A program made the translations under genes and the position numbers. Below the pieces are notes generated by a model. That model did not search any database, was not told the origin of the DNA, and saw only the letters and a program-made list of their open reading frames with translations. Source: JAYQKL01 sp965243245 (GTDB lineage: Bacteria; Pseudomonadota; Alphaproteobacteria; RS24). Taken from it: DNA of 64,000 nt. Where the stretch lies: contig OZ251536.1 in the NCBI GenBank assembly GCA_965243245.1, positions 1,116,001 to 1,180,000 on the forward strand. The letters are read 5' to 3'. Shown here piece after piece: positions 54,034-63,166 of this stretch (position 1 is its first letter; each line of letters starts with the position of its first letter).

Positions 54034-54930
54034 ATGCTCACTCATTTACAACGCCTCGAAGCCGAATCCATTCACATTATGCGCGAAGTCGTCAGCGAAA
54101 CTGAAAACCCCGTCATGCTCTATTCCATAGGCAAAGACAGTGCCGTTATGCTTCATCTGGCTATGAAAGCCTTCTATCCATCCCAACCGCCTTTTCCTCT
54201 TTTACATGTGGATACGGGCTGGAAATTTAAAGCAATGATCAAATTTCGAGATACCATCGTCAAGGATTTAGGCTTGGAGCTCTTAACCCATACAAACCCA
54301 GAAGGGCGCGCCCAAGGTATTGGTCCTTTATCACATGGCTCTAGCGTCCATACTGATGTGATGAAAACGCAAGCACTTAAACAAGCTCTCGACAAATATG
54401 GCTTTGATGCCGCCTTTGGCGGTGCGCGTCGGGACGAAGAAAAAAGCCGCGCCAAAGAACGTATCTTCTCTTTTAGATCAGCCCAACATCGTTGGAACCC
54501 AAAAAGCCAACGCCCCGAAATTTGGAACCTTTATAATGCACGCAAGAAAAAAGGCGAAAGCATCCGCGTTTTTCCAATCTCAAACTGGACCGAACTTGAT
54601 ATTTGGCAATATATCTATCTGGAAAATATTCCGATTGTACCGCTTTATTTTGCAAATACGCGCCCCGTCGTTAAACGCGATGGCGCATTGATCATGGTCG
54701 ATGATGACCGCCTCCCGCTTGAGGCGGGCGAAAAACCAGAAATGAAATCCATTCGTTTCCGAACCCTTGGCTGTTATCCCTTAACGGGTGCTATCGAAAG
54801 CACCGCCACTTCTTTGGAAGAAATTATTCAAGAAATGTTACTAACCAAAACCTCCGAACGCCAAGGTCGTGTGATTGACCACGACCAAGCCGCCTCAATG
54901 GAAAAGAAAAAACAAGAGGGATATTTCTAA
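54034..54930 (+). CDS. cysD: Sulfate adenylyltransferase subunit 2 (CysD)
   Basis: Small catalytic subunit of ATP sulfurylase, making APS from sulfate and ATP with the CysN GTPase. PP-loop-family motif YSIGKDSAVMLHL (about 31-43), HVDTGWKF, AFGGARRDEEKSRAKER with the conserved Arg residues, and FPISNWTELDIWQYI. 298 aa is normal. Its stop overlaps cysNC by one base (TAATG). First gene of a four-gene operon. Confidence 0.97.
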   Translation: MLTHLQRLEAESIHIMREVVSETENPVMLYSIGKDSAVMLHLAMKAFYPSQPPFPLLHVDTGWKFKAMIKFRDTIVKDLGLELLTHTNPEGRAQGIGPLSHGSSVHTDVMKTQALKQALDKYGFDAAFGGARRDEEKSRAKERIFSFRSAQHRWNPKSQRPEIWNLYNARKKKGESIRVFPISNWTELDIWQYIYLENIPIVPLYFANTRPVVKRDGALIMVDDDRLPLEAGEKPEMKSIRFRTLGCYPLTGAIESTATSLEEIIQEMLLTKTSERQGRVIDHDQAASMEKKKQEGYF

Positions 54931-56831
54931 TGGCACACCAATCTGCCCTCATTGCTAAAGATATTAAAGCCTACCTTAAAAGCTATGAGACTAAATCTCT
55001 GTTACGCTTTATCACCTGCGGCTCGGTCGATGATGGCAAGTCCACACTTATCGGGCGGTTGCTTTATGAATCGAAAGTGATCTTTGAAGACCAACTCGAA
55101 GCCCTCGAAAGTGACAGCACCAAAATGGGAACACAAGAAGGGCAGATTGATTTTGCCCTGCTTGTCGATGGTCTCGCCGCCGAACGCGAGCAAGGCATTA
55201 CGATTGATGTGGCTTATCGTTTTTTCTCAACCGATAAGCGCAAATTCATTGTCGCCGATACACCCGGCCATGAACAATATACACGCAATATGGCAACGGG
55301 AGCCTCCACGGCACAATTGGCTATCTTATTGGTTGATGCGCGCCAAGGCATTTTAACACAAACGCGCCGCCATGCCTTTATCGCTTCACAACTTGGTATT
55401 CGCCAGATTGTGCTGGCGGTTAACAAAATGGACCTCATGGATTTTGATGAACTCGTATTCACCAATATCGTCAAAGAGTTTGAGGCGTTTGCCCAAAATT
55501 TAAATTTTAAGAACATTAAGGCCATTCCTTTATCTGCCCTAAAGGGAGATAATGTCACCGCGCCAAGCCAGATGACACCTTGGTACAAGGGACCCACGCT
55601 GATGCATTATCTGGAAAGTGTCGAGGTCAATGACACCACACGCGAACAACCATTGCGGATGCCAGTTCAGTGGGTCAATCGCCCTAATCTTGATTTTCGG
55701 GGGTATTCTGGACTAATTTCTGGCGGCACTGTGCGCCCCGGAGATAAAGTGAAAATTCTGCCCAGCGCAAAAGAAACAACCATTGCGCGCATTGTCACCC
55801 AAGAGGGTGATTTAAAAGAAGCCCGCGCCGGTCAATCTGTGACTTTGACGCTCGAAGATGAAATTGATATTTCGCGCGGTGATGTCATTTCATCCGGCAC
55901 CCATCCTATAGCAGTATCTGACCAGTTTGACGTAACCATTTTATGGATGGCAGATAGTGAAATGCTACCCGGGCGACCTTATTTGTTCAAACTTGGAACC
56001 AGCACGGCGGGCGCGACCATTAATAAGCCAAAGCACAAGATCAACATCAACACTATGGAAAAATTAGCCGCCAAAACATTCAAGCTTAACGAAATCGGCG
56101 GCTGTACCCTATCACTTGACCGCAACATTGCTTTTGACGCTTATACCGATAATCGTGAAATGGGCGGCTTTATTCTCATTGACCGCATGACAAATAATAC
56201 AATCGGCATGGGATTTATCAATTTTGCCTTAAGGCGTGCAGCAAATATTCACTGGCAAGCACTCGACATTGACCGCAAAGCAAATGCCGAACAAAAAGCT
56301 CAAATGCCTGTTGTTCTTTGGTTCACGGGGCTATCAGGTTCGGGCAAGTCCACCATCGCCAATGCAGTTCAAAAAAAGCTCTATGCGCGCGCGCACCATA
56401 CATTCTTACTCGATGGGGATAATGTGCGCCATGGCTTAAATCGTGATCTGGGGTTCACCGATAATGACCGCGTGGAAAATATCCGCCGTGTCACCGAAGT
56501 TTCAAGACTTATGATAGATGCCGGATTAATCACACTGGTTTCGTTTATTTCTCCTTTCATCACTGAGCGTCAACTGGCGCGAGAGAGAATTGGAGACGAT
56601 GCGTTTTTGGAAATTTTTGTCTCCGCCCCGCTAGAAGTTGCAGAAGAAAGAGACCCTAAAGGGCTTTATAAAAAAGCCCGCAATGGCGATTTGAAGAACT
56701 TCACCGGCATTGACAGCCCTTATGAAGCCCCTGTAAACCCTGACCTGATTGTCGATACGGTTTCTCTTTCAATTGAAGCGGGGGCTGATCTTGTTGTGGA
56801 GACCCTGATTGAAAGAGGCTTTATCAGCTAA
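54930..56831 (+). CDS. cysNC: CysN-CysC fusion: ATP sulfurylase GTPase and APS kinase
   Basis: A 633-aa fusion. The CysN part (about 1-450) is an EF-Tu-like GTPase with GSVDDGKSTLIGRLLYES (about 31-48), DTPGHEQYTRNM (switch II), NKMDLMD, and the later barrel domains. The CysC part (about 455-633) has the APS kinase P-loop GLSGSGKST (about 464-472), LLDGDNVRHGLN, RRVTEVSRLM and the DPKGLYKKARNG lid region. Together with CysD it converts sulfate to PAPS, for cysteine synthesis or sulfotransferases. Overlaps cysD and the next gene by one base each. Confidence 0.97.
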   Translation: MAHQSALIAKDIKAYLKSYETKSLLRFITCGSVDDGKSTLIGRLLYESKVIFEDQLEALESDSTKMGTQEGQIDFALLVDGLAAEREQGITIDVAYRFFSTDKRKFIVADTPGHEQYTRNMATGASTAQLAILLVDARQGILTQTRRHAFIASQLGIRQIVLAVNKMDLMDFDELVFTNIVKEFEAFAQNLNFKNIKAIPLSALKGDNVTAPSQMTPWYKGPTLMHYLESVEVNDTTREQPLRMPVQWVNRPNLDFRGYSGLISGGTVRPGDKVKILPSAKETTIARIVTQEGDLKEARAGQSVTLTLEDEIDISRGDVISSGTHPIAVSDQFDVTILWMADSEMLPGRPYLFKLGTSTAGATINKPKHKININTMEKLAAKTFKLNEIGGCTLSLDRNIAFDAYTDNREMGGFILIDRMTNNTIGMGFINFALRRAANIHWQALDIDRKANAEQKAQMPVVLWFTGLSGSGKSTIANAVQKKLYARAHHTFLLDGDNVRHGLNRDLGFTDNDRVENIRRVTEVSRLMIDAGLITLVSFISPFITERQLARERIGDDAFLEIFVSAPLEVAEERDPKGLYKKARNGDLKNFTGIDSPYEAPVNPDLIVDTVSLSIEAGADLVVETLIERGFIS

Positions 56832-57430
56832 TGACATCTCGCATTGGAGCTATGCCCATAATTGAAACAGCCTATTATTGGCTCGCTCATAATGGTATCG
56901 GCAGGTTTACGCTTCGCGCCATTGCAGAAAAAACCAACTGCTCGCTTGGCACTCTCACTTATCATTTTCCAAGCAAGGATGATTTGCTAGAAGCCATTAT
57001 TGATTGTCATATCACGCCGCGTCTGCGCCATTGGATGACAAAGCCGCACACCCAAGCCCCGCTTAGTGAACTTCGCGCTCTTGTTAAAACGCTATTGCCG
57101 CTGACTGAGGAAATGGATATTTGGTGGCGCACACGCTTACACCTTTATGCTTTTCGTGCCGCGCACCCTAAATTGCGCAATCAAATGAAACAGGTTTTTT
57201 TAGAAACTGAGATGTTTTTTGAAAAAAAATTCACCCGCCATATCCACCAAGCCTCTAGCCCGCCCCATGACGACCCAAGCAAACTATGCCGCCATTTTCT
57301 CTTGATGCTAGAAGGGGCAGGGCTAATCATGCTACAGCTAAATATGTCTGAACGCGCTCAATATGGAGAACCTTTATTATCATGGCTTGGTTCTCTTGGC
57401 GATGATGGGCGCGATATAAAGGAAAAATAA
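56831..57430 (+). CDS. TetR-family regulator in the cys operon
   Basis: A 199-aa regulator: N-terminal helix-turn-helix with FTLRAIAEKTNCSLGTLTYHFPSKDDLLEAI (residues about 26-56), then a helical C-terminal domain of the TetR_C type. Both ends overlap neighbours by one base (TAATG), so it is translated as part of the cysD-cysNC operon. Sulfate assimilation in Proteobacteria is usually controlled by LysR-type CysB, so a TetR protein embedded in the operon is unusual. It might bind the inverted repeats upstream of cysD; the ligand is unknown. Confidence 0.92.
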   Translation: MTSRIGAMPIIETAYYWLAHNGIGRFTLRAIAEKTNCSLGTLTYHFPSKDDLLEAIIDCHITPRLRHWMTKPHTQAPLSELRALVKTLLPLTEEMDIWWRTRLHLYAFRAAHPKLRNQMKQVFLETEMFFEKKFTRHIHQASSPPHDDPSKLCRHFLLMLEGAGLIMLQLNMSERAQYGEPLLSWLGSLGDDGRDIKEK

Positions 57431-58266
57431 TGACCTCAGCCGATCTAAGACTCATTGCTCATGAACTACCCCAAACAGAACGCTTGCCTCATCGCAAACT
57501 TATGTTCCAAGGGGCGCATAATTTTAGAGACCTTGGCGGCTATAAAAACGCACAAGGGCAACACGTAAAATGGGGATGTTTTTATCGCTCTGACCGCCTG
57601 TCAAATTTGACGGATGAGGATTTAAAATTTCTATCTCGACTTGGCTTGCGCAATATTATTGATTTGCGCTCAAAGAGCGAGCGTGACGGTGCCCCCTCGC
57701 GCCTTCCTAAGAACAGTAATATTGAAATAAAGGAAGTGCCGGTTTTTGAAGATGGCGCATTTGTCGATACTCTATGGAGTGCCATAGCGAGCGGGAAATT
57801 ACTAGGCAAGGATTTGCATGACATTATGGTCACATCAAATCGCAATTTCATTCGCCTGCATACAAAAGCCTTTGCACAATTTATCCAGATTGTCGCCAAC
57901 GCCCAAAACACGCCTCTTATGTTTCACTGCATGGCTGGTAAAGATCGCACGGGCTTTGGCGCCGCCCTCATACTGACCATTTTAGGCGTATCACGCGATG
58001 ATGTTTTGAAAGATTACCTAGAGACCAACACGCATTTAGCCAATAATGCCGACGTGAAATATCAAGACTTTAAAGAACGTATCGGTTCCGATGCCAGCTT
58101 TGAAAATTTGCGCCCCATTCTTGGCGTGCATGAAGATTATCTCAATGCAGCATTTGAGACTATTGAAGAAGATTATGGCCATTTTAACGACTATCTTGTC
58201 AAAGCCCTGAACGTCACCCAAAGCATGACAGAACGGATGCAAGAAAACTTTCTCGAAAGCCTTTAA
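57430..58266 (+). CDS. Tyrosine-protein phosphatase family protein
   Basis: A 278-aa protein of the Y_phosphatase3 (MptpB/Siw14-like) family. The N-terminal marker HNFRDLGGY (about 31-39) and FYRSDRLSNLT are followed by IIDLRSKSER, and the catalytic P-loop HCMAGKDRTG (about 178-187) holds the nucleophilic Cys and Arg. The Lys in GKDR is typical of relatives acting on phosphoinositides as well as phosphotyrosine. Last gene of the cys operon (1-bp overlap with tetR). A link to PAP or sulfur metabolism is only suggested by position. Confidence 0.9.
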   Translation: MTSADLRLIAHELPQTERLPHRKLMFQGAHNFRDLGGYKNAQGQHVKWGCFYRSDRLSNLTDEDLKFLSRLGLRNIIDLRSKSERDGAPSRLPKNSNIEIKEVPVFEDGAFVDTLWSAIASGKLLGKDLHDIMVTSNRNFIRLHTKAFAQFIQIVANAQNTPLMFHCMAGKDRTGFGAALILTILGVSRDDVLKDYLETNTHLANNADVKYQDFKERIGSDASFENLRPILGVHEDYLNAAFETIEEDYGHFNDYLVKALNVTQSMTERMQENFLESL

Positions 58267-58289
58267 ACATGACCCTATGAGTATATATT

Positions 58290-59330
58290 TTATGGACACA
58301 AGTTTGGGGCGCGCAAGTGTATAGCCTCAATATCCTTTAAAACTTCTTCACTAAGCTCAATGTCATTAGATGTAACCGCAAGACGTAACTGCTCCATAGT
58401 GGTTGCCCCAATAATATTGGACGTCACAAAGGGGCGCGTTGTGACAAACTTATTAGCCATTTGCGAGGCATCAAGAGCATATTTTTCAGCAATAGCAAGA
58501 TAAGATTTAATCGCCGCCTCAGAGCCCAGCGTCTCATAACGCTGTAGCCTATCGCCAAGTGATTTTCGTGATTTTGTCGGCACCGCCCCATCAAGATATT
58601 TACCCGTTAAAAACCCTTGCGCCAATGGCGAATAAGCCAGCAACCCAACCCCCTCACGATGATAAATCTCAGCCCCGCCAATTTCATAAACCCGGCCCAA
58701 AAGATTATAAGCATTTTGCACAGACACAATTTTTTCTTGATTATTCATTGCCCCATAATGCAAAAACTTCATCACCCCCCAAGACGTTTCATTCGATAAA
58801 CCTATCGTGCGAATTTTGCCCGCCTTAACATAACCGTCCAATACCCCAAGCGTATCTTCAATTTTATTAATCTCATCAGTGACATGTTTATAAGCCAAGC
58901 CACCAAACAGATTAATCGGGCGGTCAGGCCAGTGCAATTGATAAAGGTCAAGATAATCTGTTTGTAAACGGCGCAGGCTAGCATGAAGTGCCTCTTCAAT
59001 TTGAGCCGAGGTAAGCTGCGTTGGTTCATTGCTTTTACGAAACCATGGCATGCGCGAGCGACCAACAACTTTACTCGCCAAGATAATCTTATCGCGTGCG
59101 CCAGCTTGAGCAAACCAATTGCCAATTATTGTCTCGGTGCGCCCTTGTGTTTCGGCTTCGGGGGGAATCGGATAAAGCTCTGCCGTGTCAAAAAAATTAA
59201 TGCCCTGCGCAACAGCATAATCCATTTGCTCAAAGGCTTCTGCTTGCGTATTTTGTCGCCCCCATGTCATGGTGCCAAGACAAATTTCCGAAACCTCAAT
59301 ATCACTATGTCCTAACTTATTTTTTTTCAT
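58290..59330 (-). CDS. Aldo/keto reductase, Tas-like
   Basis: A 346-aa NADPH-dependent TIM-barrel oxidoreductase. The catalytic tetrad is recognisable: Asp and Tyr in FFDTAELYP (about 47-55), Lys in IILASKVVG (about 86), and His in YQLHWPDRP (about 124). The length and the PPEAETQGRTETIIGNW insert match the E. coli Tas subfamily. Physiological substrate unknown. Convergent with the cys operon and divergent from the crotonase gene. Confidence 0.93.
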   Translation of the reverse strand: MKKNKLGHSDIEVSEICLGTMTWGRQNTQAEAFEQMDYAVAQGINFFDTAELYPIPPEAETQGRTETIIGNWFAQAGARDKIILASKVVGRSRMPWFRKSNEPTQLTSAQIEEALHASLRRLQTDYLDLYQLHWPDRPINLFGGLAYKHVTDEINKIEDTLGVLDGYVKAGKIRTIGLSNETSWGVMKFLHYGAMNNQEKIVSVQNAYNLLGRVYEIGGAEIYHREGVGLLAYSPLAQGFLTGKYLDGAVPTKSRKSLGDRLQRYETLGSEAAIKSYLAIAEKYALDASQMANKFVTTRPFVTSNIIGATTMEQLRLAVTSNDIELSEEVLKDIEAIHLRAPNLCP

Positions 59331-59425
59331 TAAAATATTCTCCCAATTAAATTTTATGTCTTTTAAAATTATTTCCAGACGATACTATATAGTAAGTTTT
59401 ACATTTACCAAAATAGGAGATTCCA

Positions 59426-60190
59426 ATGAATGAAGTCGTGCTGACAAAAATTGAAAATGGCATAATGGTGGTAACCATTAACCGTCCAGAAGCCAAAAAT
59501 GCCGTCTCCAAAGCCGTCGCAGAAGCCATCGCCAAAGCCATGGATGAGCTTGATGCAAATGATGCTATTCGCGCCGCCATTATAACCGGCGCAGAGGGTA
59601 CTTTTTGTTCAGGCATGGACTTGAAAGGGTTTGTCAAGGGTGAATTGCCAATGGTGCCGGGGCGCGGATTCGCTGGCGTGACAGAAGCACCGCCCAAAAA
59701 ACCCCTTATCGCTGCCGTAGAAGGCTATGCGCTCGCGGGCGGCTTCGAGTTAGCCATTGCGTGCGATCTGATTATTGCTGCTGATAATGCTAAATTTGGC
59801 ATTCCTGAAGTAAAACGTGGTCTCGCGGCGGCGGGCGGTGGATTGTTGCGGCTGCCGCGACAAGTCAATCCGCGCTTTGCAATGGAGCTCGCCCTAACGG
59901 GCGACTTTATCAGTGCTGAACGCGCGCTACAAGTGGGGCTGATTAACCAAAGCGTTCCAGCCGGAACGGCTCTAAAAAGTGCCAAAGAACTCGCCGCAAA
60001 AATAAGCGCGAATGGCCCCCTTGCCGTCGCCATCAGTAAACAGATTATTTTGGAGTCAAATGAATGGACAGAAGCCCAAATGTGGAACAAGCAAAATGAT
60101 GCCACACAGAAAGTTTTTACCAGCGAAGACGCCATTGAAGGCGCAACGGCTTTTGCCGAAAAACGCGCCCCACAATGGAAAGGCAAATAA
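59426..60190 (+). CDS. Crotonase/enoyl-CoA hydratase family protein
   Basis: A 254-aa crotonase-fold enzyme. Oxyanion-hole motifs FCSGMDLKGF (about 64-73) and YALAGGFELAIACDLIIAA (about 101-119), and the region FGIPEVKRGL with a Glu at the position of the second catalytic Glu; the first catalytic Glu position is not certain. Probably an enoyl-CoA hydratase or isomerase of fatty acid or carnitine-type metabolism. The stop is directly followed by a 14-bp tandem repeat. Confidence 0.92.
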   Translation: MNEVVLTKIENGIMVVTINRPEAKNAVSKAVAEAIAKAMDELDANDAIRAAIITGAEGTFCSGMDLKGFVKGELPMVPGRGFAGVTEAPPKKPLIAAVEGYALAGGFELAIACDLIIAADNAKFGIPEVKRGLAAAGGGLLRLPRQVNPRFAMELALTGDFISAERALQVGLINQSVPAGTALKSAKELAAKISANGPLAVAISKQIILESNEWTEAQMWNKQNDATQKVFTSEDAIEGATAFAEKRAPQWKGK

Positions 60191-60271
60191 TCAATAAAAA
60201 TTAGTCAATAAATAATCAATAAAAATTAGTCAATAAAAATTAGTCAATAAAAATTAGTCAATAAAAATTAA
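60191..60271. repeat. 14-bp tandem repeat downstream of the crotonase gene
   Basis: Five copies of TCAATAAAAATTAG (the last ending in A) plus one short 11-bp variant as the second copy, starting immediately after the TAA stop. The copies abut without spacers, so it is not CRISPR. It fills most of the gap between the convergent crotonase and amidase genes. Confidence 0.95.
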
Positions 60272-60282
60272 TGAGGGGAAAC

Positions 60283-60318
60283 TAATGGGGGCGACAAGCC
60301 GCCGCCATTACCCCATTA
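60283..60318. terminator. Possible bidirectional hairpin between crotonase and amidase
   Basis: Perfect 8-bp arms TAATGGGG (60283-60290) and CCCCATTA (60311-60318) with a 20-nt GC-rich centre; the right arm contains the amidase stop. There is no T-run, so termination efficiency is doubtful. Position between convergent genes is suitable. Confidence 0.4.
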
Positions 60319-61797
60319 ACCCGCGACAATTTCTGGCTTCTGCTGACCCCACCCGATGGCATCTTCAAGCTGATAGGCCAGGTCCAATAAAACCGCCTCA
60401 TCCCCAACCTGCGCCGCCAATTGCACCCCAATCGGCATATTCGCAGAACTAAATCCGCCCGGCACAGACATAGCCGGCGTGCCAAGAGCATTATGGATAG
60501 GCGTATAACTGGCAAATGACCCCGCTCGTTGCATCAAGTCTTCAGGCGATAAATCAGCCGTAAAATATCCCAGCTTTGGTGTCGGTATCGGAGACATTGG
60601 CGTCATCCAAACATCATATTGAGACATGAAGGCATCAAGGTCAGCCTTTAACTCAAGCAGTGTCTCTTTAACAAAAGCATTATCTTCGGCTCCCATCGGC
60701 GCAAACATATCAATCATCTTCAGCGTATTGGGCTCCAACAACCCACTTTGATGCGCTGGTACGCCCGTCATCTGCTCGGCAACCGCGAGTATATCACGCG
60801 CACCGCTCGCCCAGATTTTAAGAAACAGCTCCTGAAAAACCGGATTATCATGCGGTGAGCTATCTATCACCTCAATTTTATGACCGAGTTTTTCAAGCGT
60901 TTTAGCCATATCATTAACCACCCGGCGCGTATCCATATCAGGCTCAATATCACGCACATTATAGGACAGAGCGATAGTTCTTTTTTTCGAGCTCGCCCCT
61001 TCAACAAAACCCGTCGGCAACAAAGTTGAACCATATCCGCCTTCCGTTAACGCCAACAAAAAAGCACTATCTCTTACCGTGCGACTAATTGTGTGTTTAA
61101 CCGATAAATCTACAAGACGCTCTTTATTGTCTTGTCCGCCAAAGCGTCCGCGACTTGGCTTGATACCAAAAAGATGACACGCCGCCGCCGGAAATCTAAT
61201 AGACCCACCACCATCACTCGCCCCCGCCGCCGCAACCATCCGTGCCGCAACCGCCGCCGCCGCACCACCAGATGAACCCGCCGTTGAATAAGTCAGATTC
61301 CACGGATTACGCGAAGGCCCATTAACCAGAGGTTCCGTGGTCGGCATTAAACCAAATTCAGGCGTGTTCGTTTTACCCAATATCACCAAGCCAGTCGCTA
61401 TCACGCGTTCGGTGAAAGGATTATTCTGGGATGGGGTAAAGCTGGAAAACAAGCGTGACCCATTCGTAAGACGCACCCCTGCCAGCGGGTTTAAATCCTT
61501 AAGCAAATAAGGCACACCCGCCAATGGACCTTGGCGACCCTTAGCAATTTGGCGGATACCATAATCATATGCTTTGGTGACAACAGCATTAATTTGCGGA
61601 TTAATTGCGTCAATCCGCACCATGGTTGCCCGCGCAACCTCCAGAGCCGATACGTCACCAGATTTAATAAGCGCGGCGGTATCAATCATATCAATATGTG
61701 CAAGGTCTGCTTGTGTTGCCGCAAATGTTCTTGTCGCGCGAAGCAGACTAAAAAAAGTGCCCGCACCTAAAGCTACCATAAATTTTCTTCTATCCAT
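60316..61797 (-). CDS. Amidase with Tat-type signal
   Basis: A 493-aa amidase-signature enzyme. The Ser-cisSer-Lys triad is intact: Lys in PYLLKDLNP (about 98), cis-Ser in STAGSSGGAAAAVAARM (about 170-186), and the nucleophilic Ser in ASDGGGSIRFPAA (about 193-205). The N-terminus has a twin-arginine pattern (MDRRKFMVALGAGTFF), then a hydrophobic stretch and ATRTFA, suggesting export by Tat. Substrate unknown; could be an amide or a peptide-like compound. The MFS gene upstream on the same strand may import its product or substrate. AGGAGG ribosome binding site. Confidence 0.92.
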   Translation of the reverse strand: MDRRKFMVALGAGTFFSLLRATRTFAATQADLAHIDMIDTAALIKSGDVSALEVARATMVRIDAINPQINAVVTKAYDYGIRQIAKGRQGPLAGVPYLLKDLNPLAGVRLTNGSRLFSSFTPSQNNPFTERVIATGLVILGKTNTPEFGLMPTTEPLVNGPSRNPWNLTYSTAGSSGGAAAAVAARMVAAAGASDGGGSIRFPAAACHLFGIKPSRGRFGGQDNKERLVDLSVKHTISRTVRDSAFLLALTEGGYGSTLLPTGFVEGASSKKRTIALSYNVRDIEPDMDTRRVVNDMAKTLEKLGHKIEVIDSSPHDNPVFQELFLKIWASGARDILAVAEQMTGVPAHQSGLLEPNTLKMIDMFAPMGAEDNAFVKETLLELKADLDAFMSQYDVWMTPMSPIPTPKLGYFTADLSPEDLMQRAGSFASYTPIHNALGTPAMSVPGGFSSANMPIGVQLAAQVGDEAVLLDLAYQLEDAIGWGQQKPEIVAG

Positions 61798-61809
61798 GAC
61801 GTTTCCTCC

Positions 61810-61824
61810 TAGGCTTTAAGCCTA
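61810..61824. promoter_or_regulatory. Palindrome upstream of the amidase gene
   Basis: Perfect 7-bp arms TAGGCTT and AAGCCTA around a single T, touching the amidase ribosome binding site. A related palindrome with the same TAGGCT/AGCCTA arms stands at 63167-63185 upstream of the neighbouring MFS gene. On opposite strands both read ATAGGCTTAAA. Binding here would block ribosome access or an overlapping promoter. Confidence 0.55.
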
Positions 61825-61858
61825 TGTACTTTTGAGCCCAAGAACAAGAAAAATGATA

Positions 61859-63133
61859 CTATGGATTTTTGTTTTCGGATAGGCGCATGGCGTAAATCAT
61901 AAATATAGAGATAAATGAAGTGACAAGAAAAGCCCCAAAAGCCAGATCATAGCTTTTGGTAAAGCTATGAACTTCGGCGATAAATCTGATGAAAATAATC
62001 GCCATAAGCTGCATGAAAGGTGCCATCAAACCAAACACCGTGCCAAAGCTTAAGGCACCGAAAGCTTTTGCTGTCAGAGTGGTCCAAACCGGATAAATGC
62101 CGCCAACAGCCGCCCCAAAAAAGGCGGCAAACAATAACAAGCTCGTGAAATCGGGGCGCAAGAGAAACATCCCCAAAAGACCAATATGAAACACCGCAAC
62201 CACTGCAAATAAATGCCGAATATCAAAATAATCCGCTAAATAACCGATGATTAATTTACCCGCAACAGCCGATAAGGTCATGCTGGAAATAATCGCAGCA
62301 GCTTGCGTAGGGGTCAATCCAATATCAATGAAGAAAGGGTATTTGGACGTTAAAATTGCCTGATCACTTGACAATAATAATCCCGCTCCTAAAATCAGTA
62401 ACCAGAAATTTCTTTCTTTAATAAGAGTGCGAAACGTCCAGTTTTGCTCCTCAACGAGCCCTGCCTTCTCATCTAACTCAGCCTGAGACGAGGGAATAGA
62501 AACCTCAAATTCATCTTGCCCAATAAGGTGGTGTGGTTGCGGGCGGGCGCGAATAAACAAAACAGCGACAAGCATAATCAGCAATGCCGTCCCCCAACCA
62601 AGAAGCAGTAAGGCTTGACGCCACCCCCTTGTCTCAATTAACCAAATGACAATCGGCACCATCACAAATCCGCCAGCAGAAGACGTCACCGAAACAACGC
62701 CCAAAGCTCTGCCACGGCGCTTCAAAAACCATCTGGATACAACAGCATTGGCAGTTAGCCCTCCCGTACAAGCAATACTCAACCCAATAAGCAAAGTGAT
62801 AATAAACAACATGACCTTCAAATCATAACTTACAGAAAGCACCGTCAAGCCAAGTCCAAAAGCAAGCCCCCCAATCATAAAAACATATTGGGGCGCAAAA
62901 CGATCAATCACCCGCCCGACAAACGGCGCCCAGCCCGCAAGCCCTATCAGCATACCAATATAGGCATAGCTTACCGTTGCGCGGCTAATGCCAAACTCTT
63001 GCGTAATGGGTATGACAAATATTTGATATCCGTAAAAGGTAATGCCAAGAACCATCATGGTACAAAAAAAACAAGCGGCGGCGATGAGCCAGCCTTGATA
63101 AATAAAACTTTTTCTTATTTTTGAATGAGACAT
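61859..63133 (-). CDS. MFS transporter, monocarboxylate/oxalate-formate antiporter-like
   Basis: A 424-aa twelve-helix major facilitator protein. N-terminal helix 1 (WLIAAACFFCTMMVLGITFYG), an early FGISRATVSYAYIGMLI segment, helix 4-5 region GLSIACTGGLTANAVVSRWFLKRRGRALG with the motif W-F-x-x-R-R-G-x-A, and a central polar loop (about 195-235) are typical of the MCT/OxlT branch. The substrate is probably a carboxylate. It lies 61 bp upstream of the amidase gene on the same strand, and a palindrome like that of the amidase gene lies 34 bp before its start. Confidence 0.92.
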   Translation of the reverse strand: MSHSKIRKSFIYQGWLIAAACFFCTMMVLGITFYGYQIFVIPITQEFGISRATVSYAYIGMLIGLAGWAPFVGRVIDRFAPQYVFMIGGLAFGLGLTVLSVSYDLKVMLFIITLLIGLSIACTGGLTANAVVSRWFLKRRGRALGVVSVTSSAGGFVMVPIVIWLIETRGWRQALLLLGWGTALLIMLVAVLFIRARPQPHHLIGQDEFEVSIPSSQAELDEKAGLVEEQNWTFRTLIKERNFWLLILGAGLLLSSDQAILTSKYPFFIDIGLTPTQAAAIISSMTLSAVAGKLIIGYLADYFDIRHLFAVVAVFHIGLLGMFLLRPDFTSLLLFAAFFGAAVGGIYPVWTTLTAKAFGALSFGTVFGLMAPFMQLMAIIFIRFIAEVHSFTKSYDLAFGAFLVTSFISIFMIYAMRLSENKNP

Positions 63134-63166
63134 ACCGACTCCTGCTCCCTTACACGGGCTAGTGTA

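Noticed and set aside
60191..60271. CRISPR-like array
   Set aside because: Copies of 14 bp abut without spacers and no cas genes are present; it is a simple tandem repeat.
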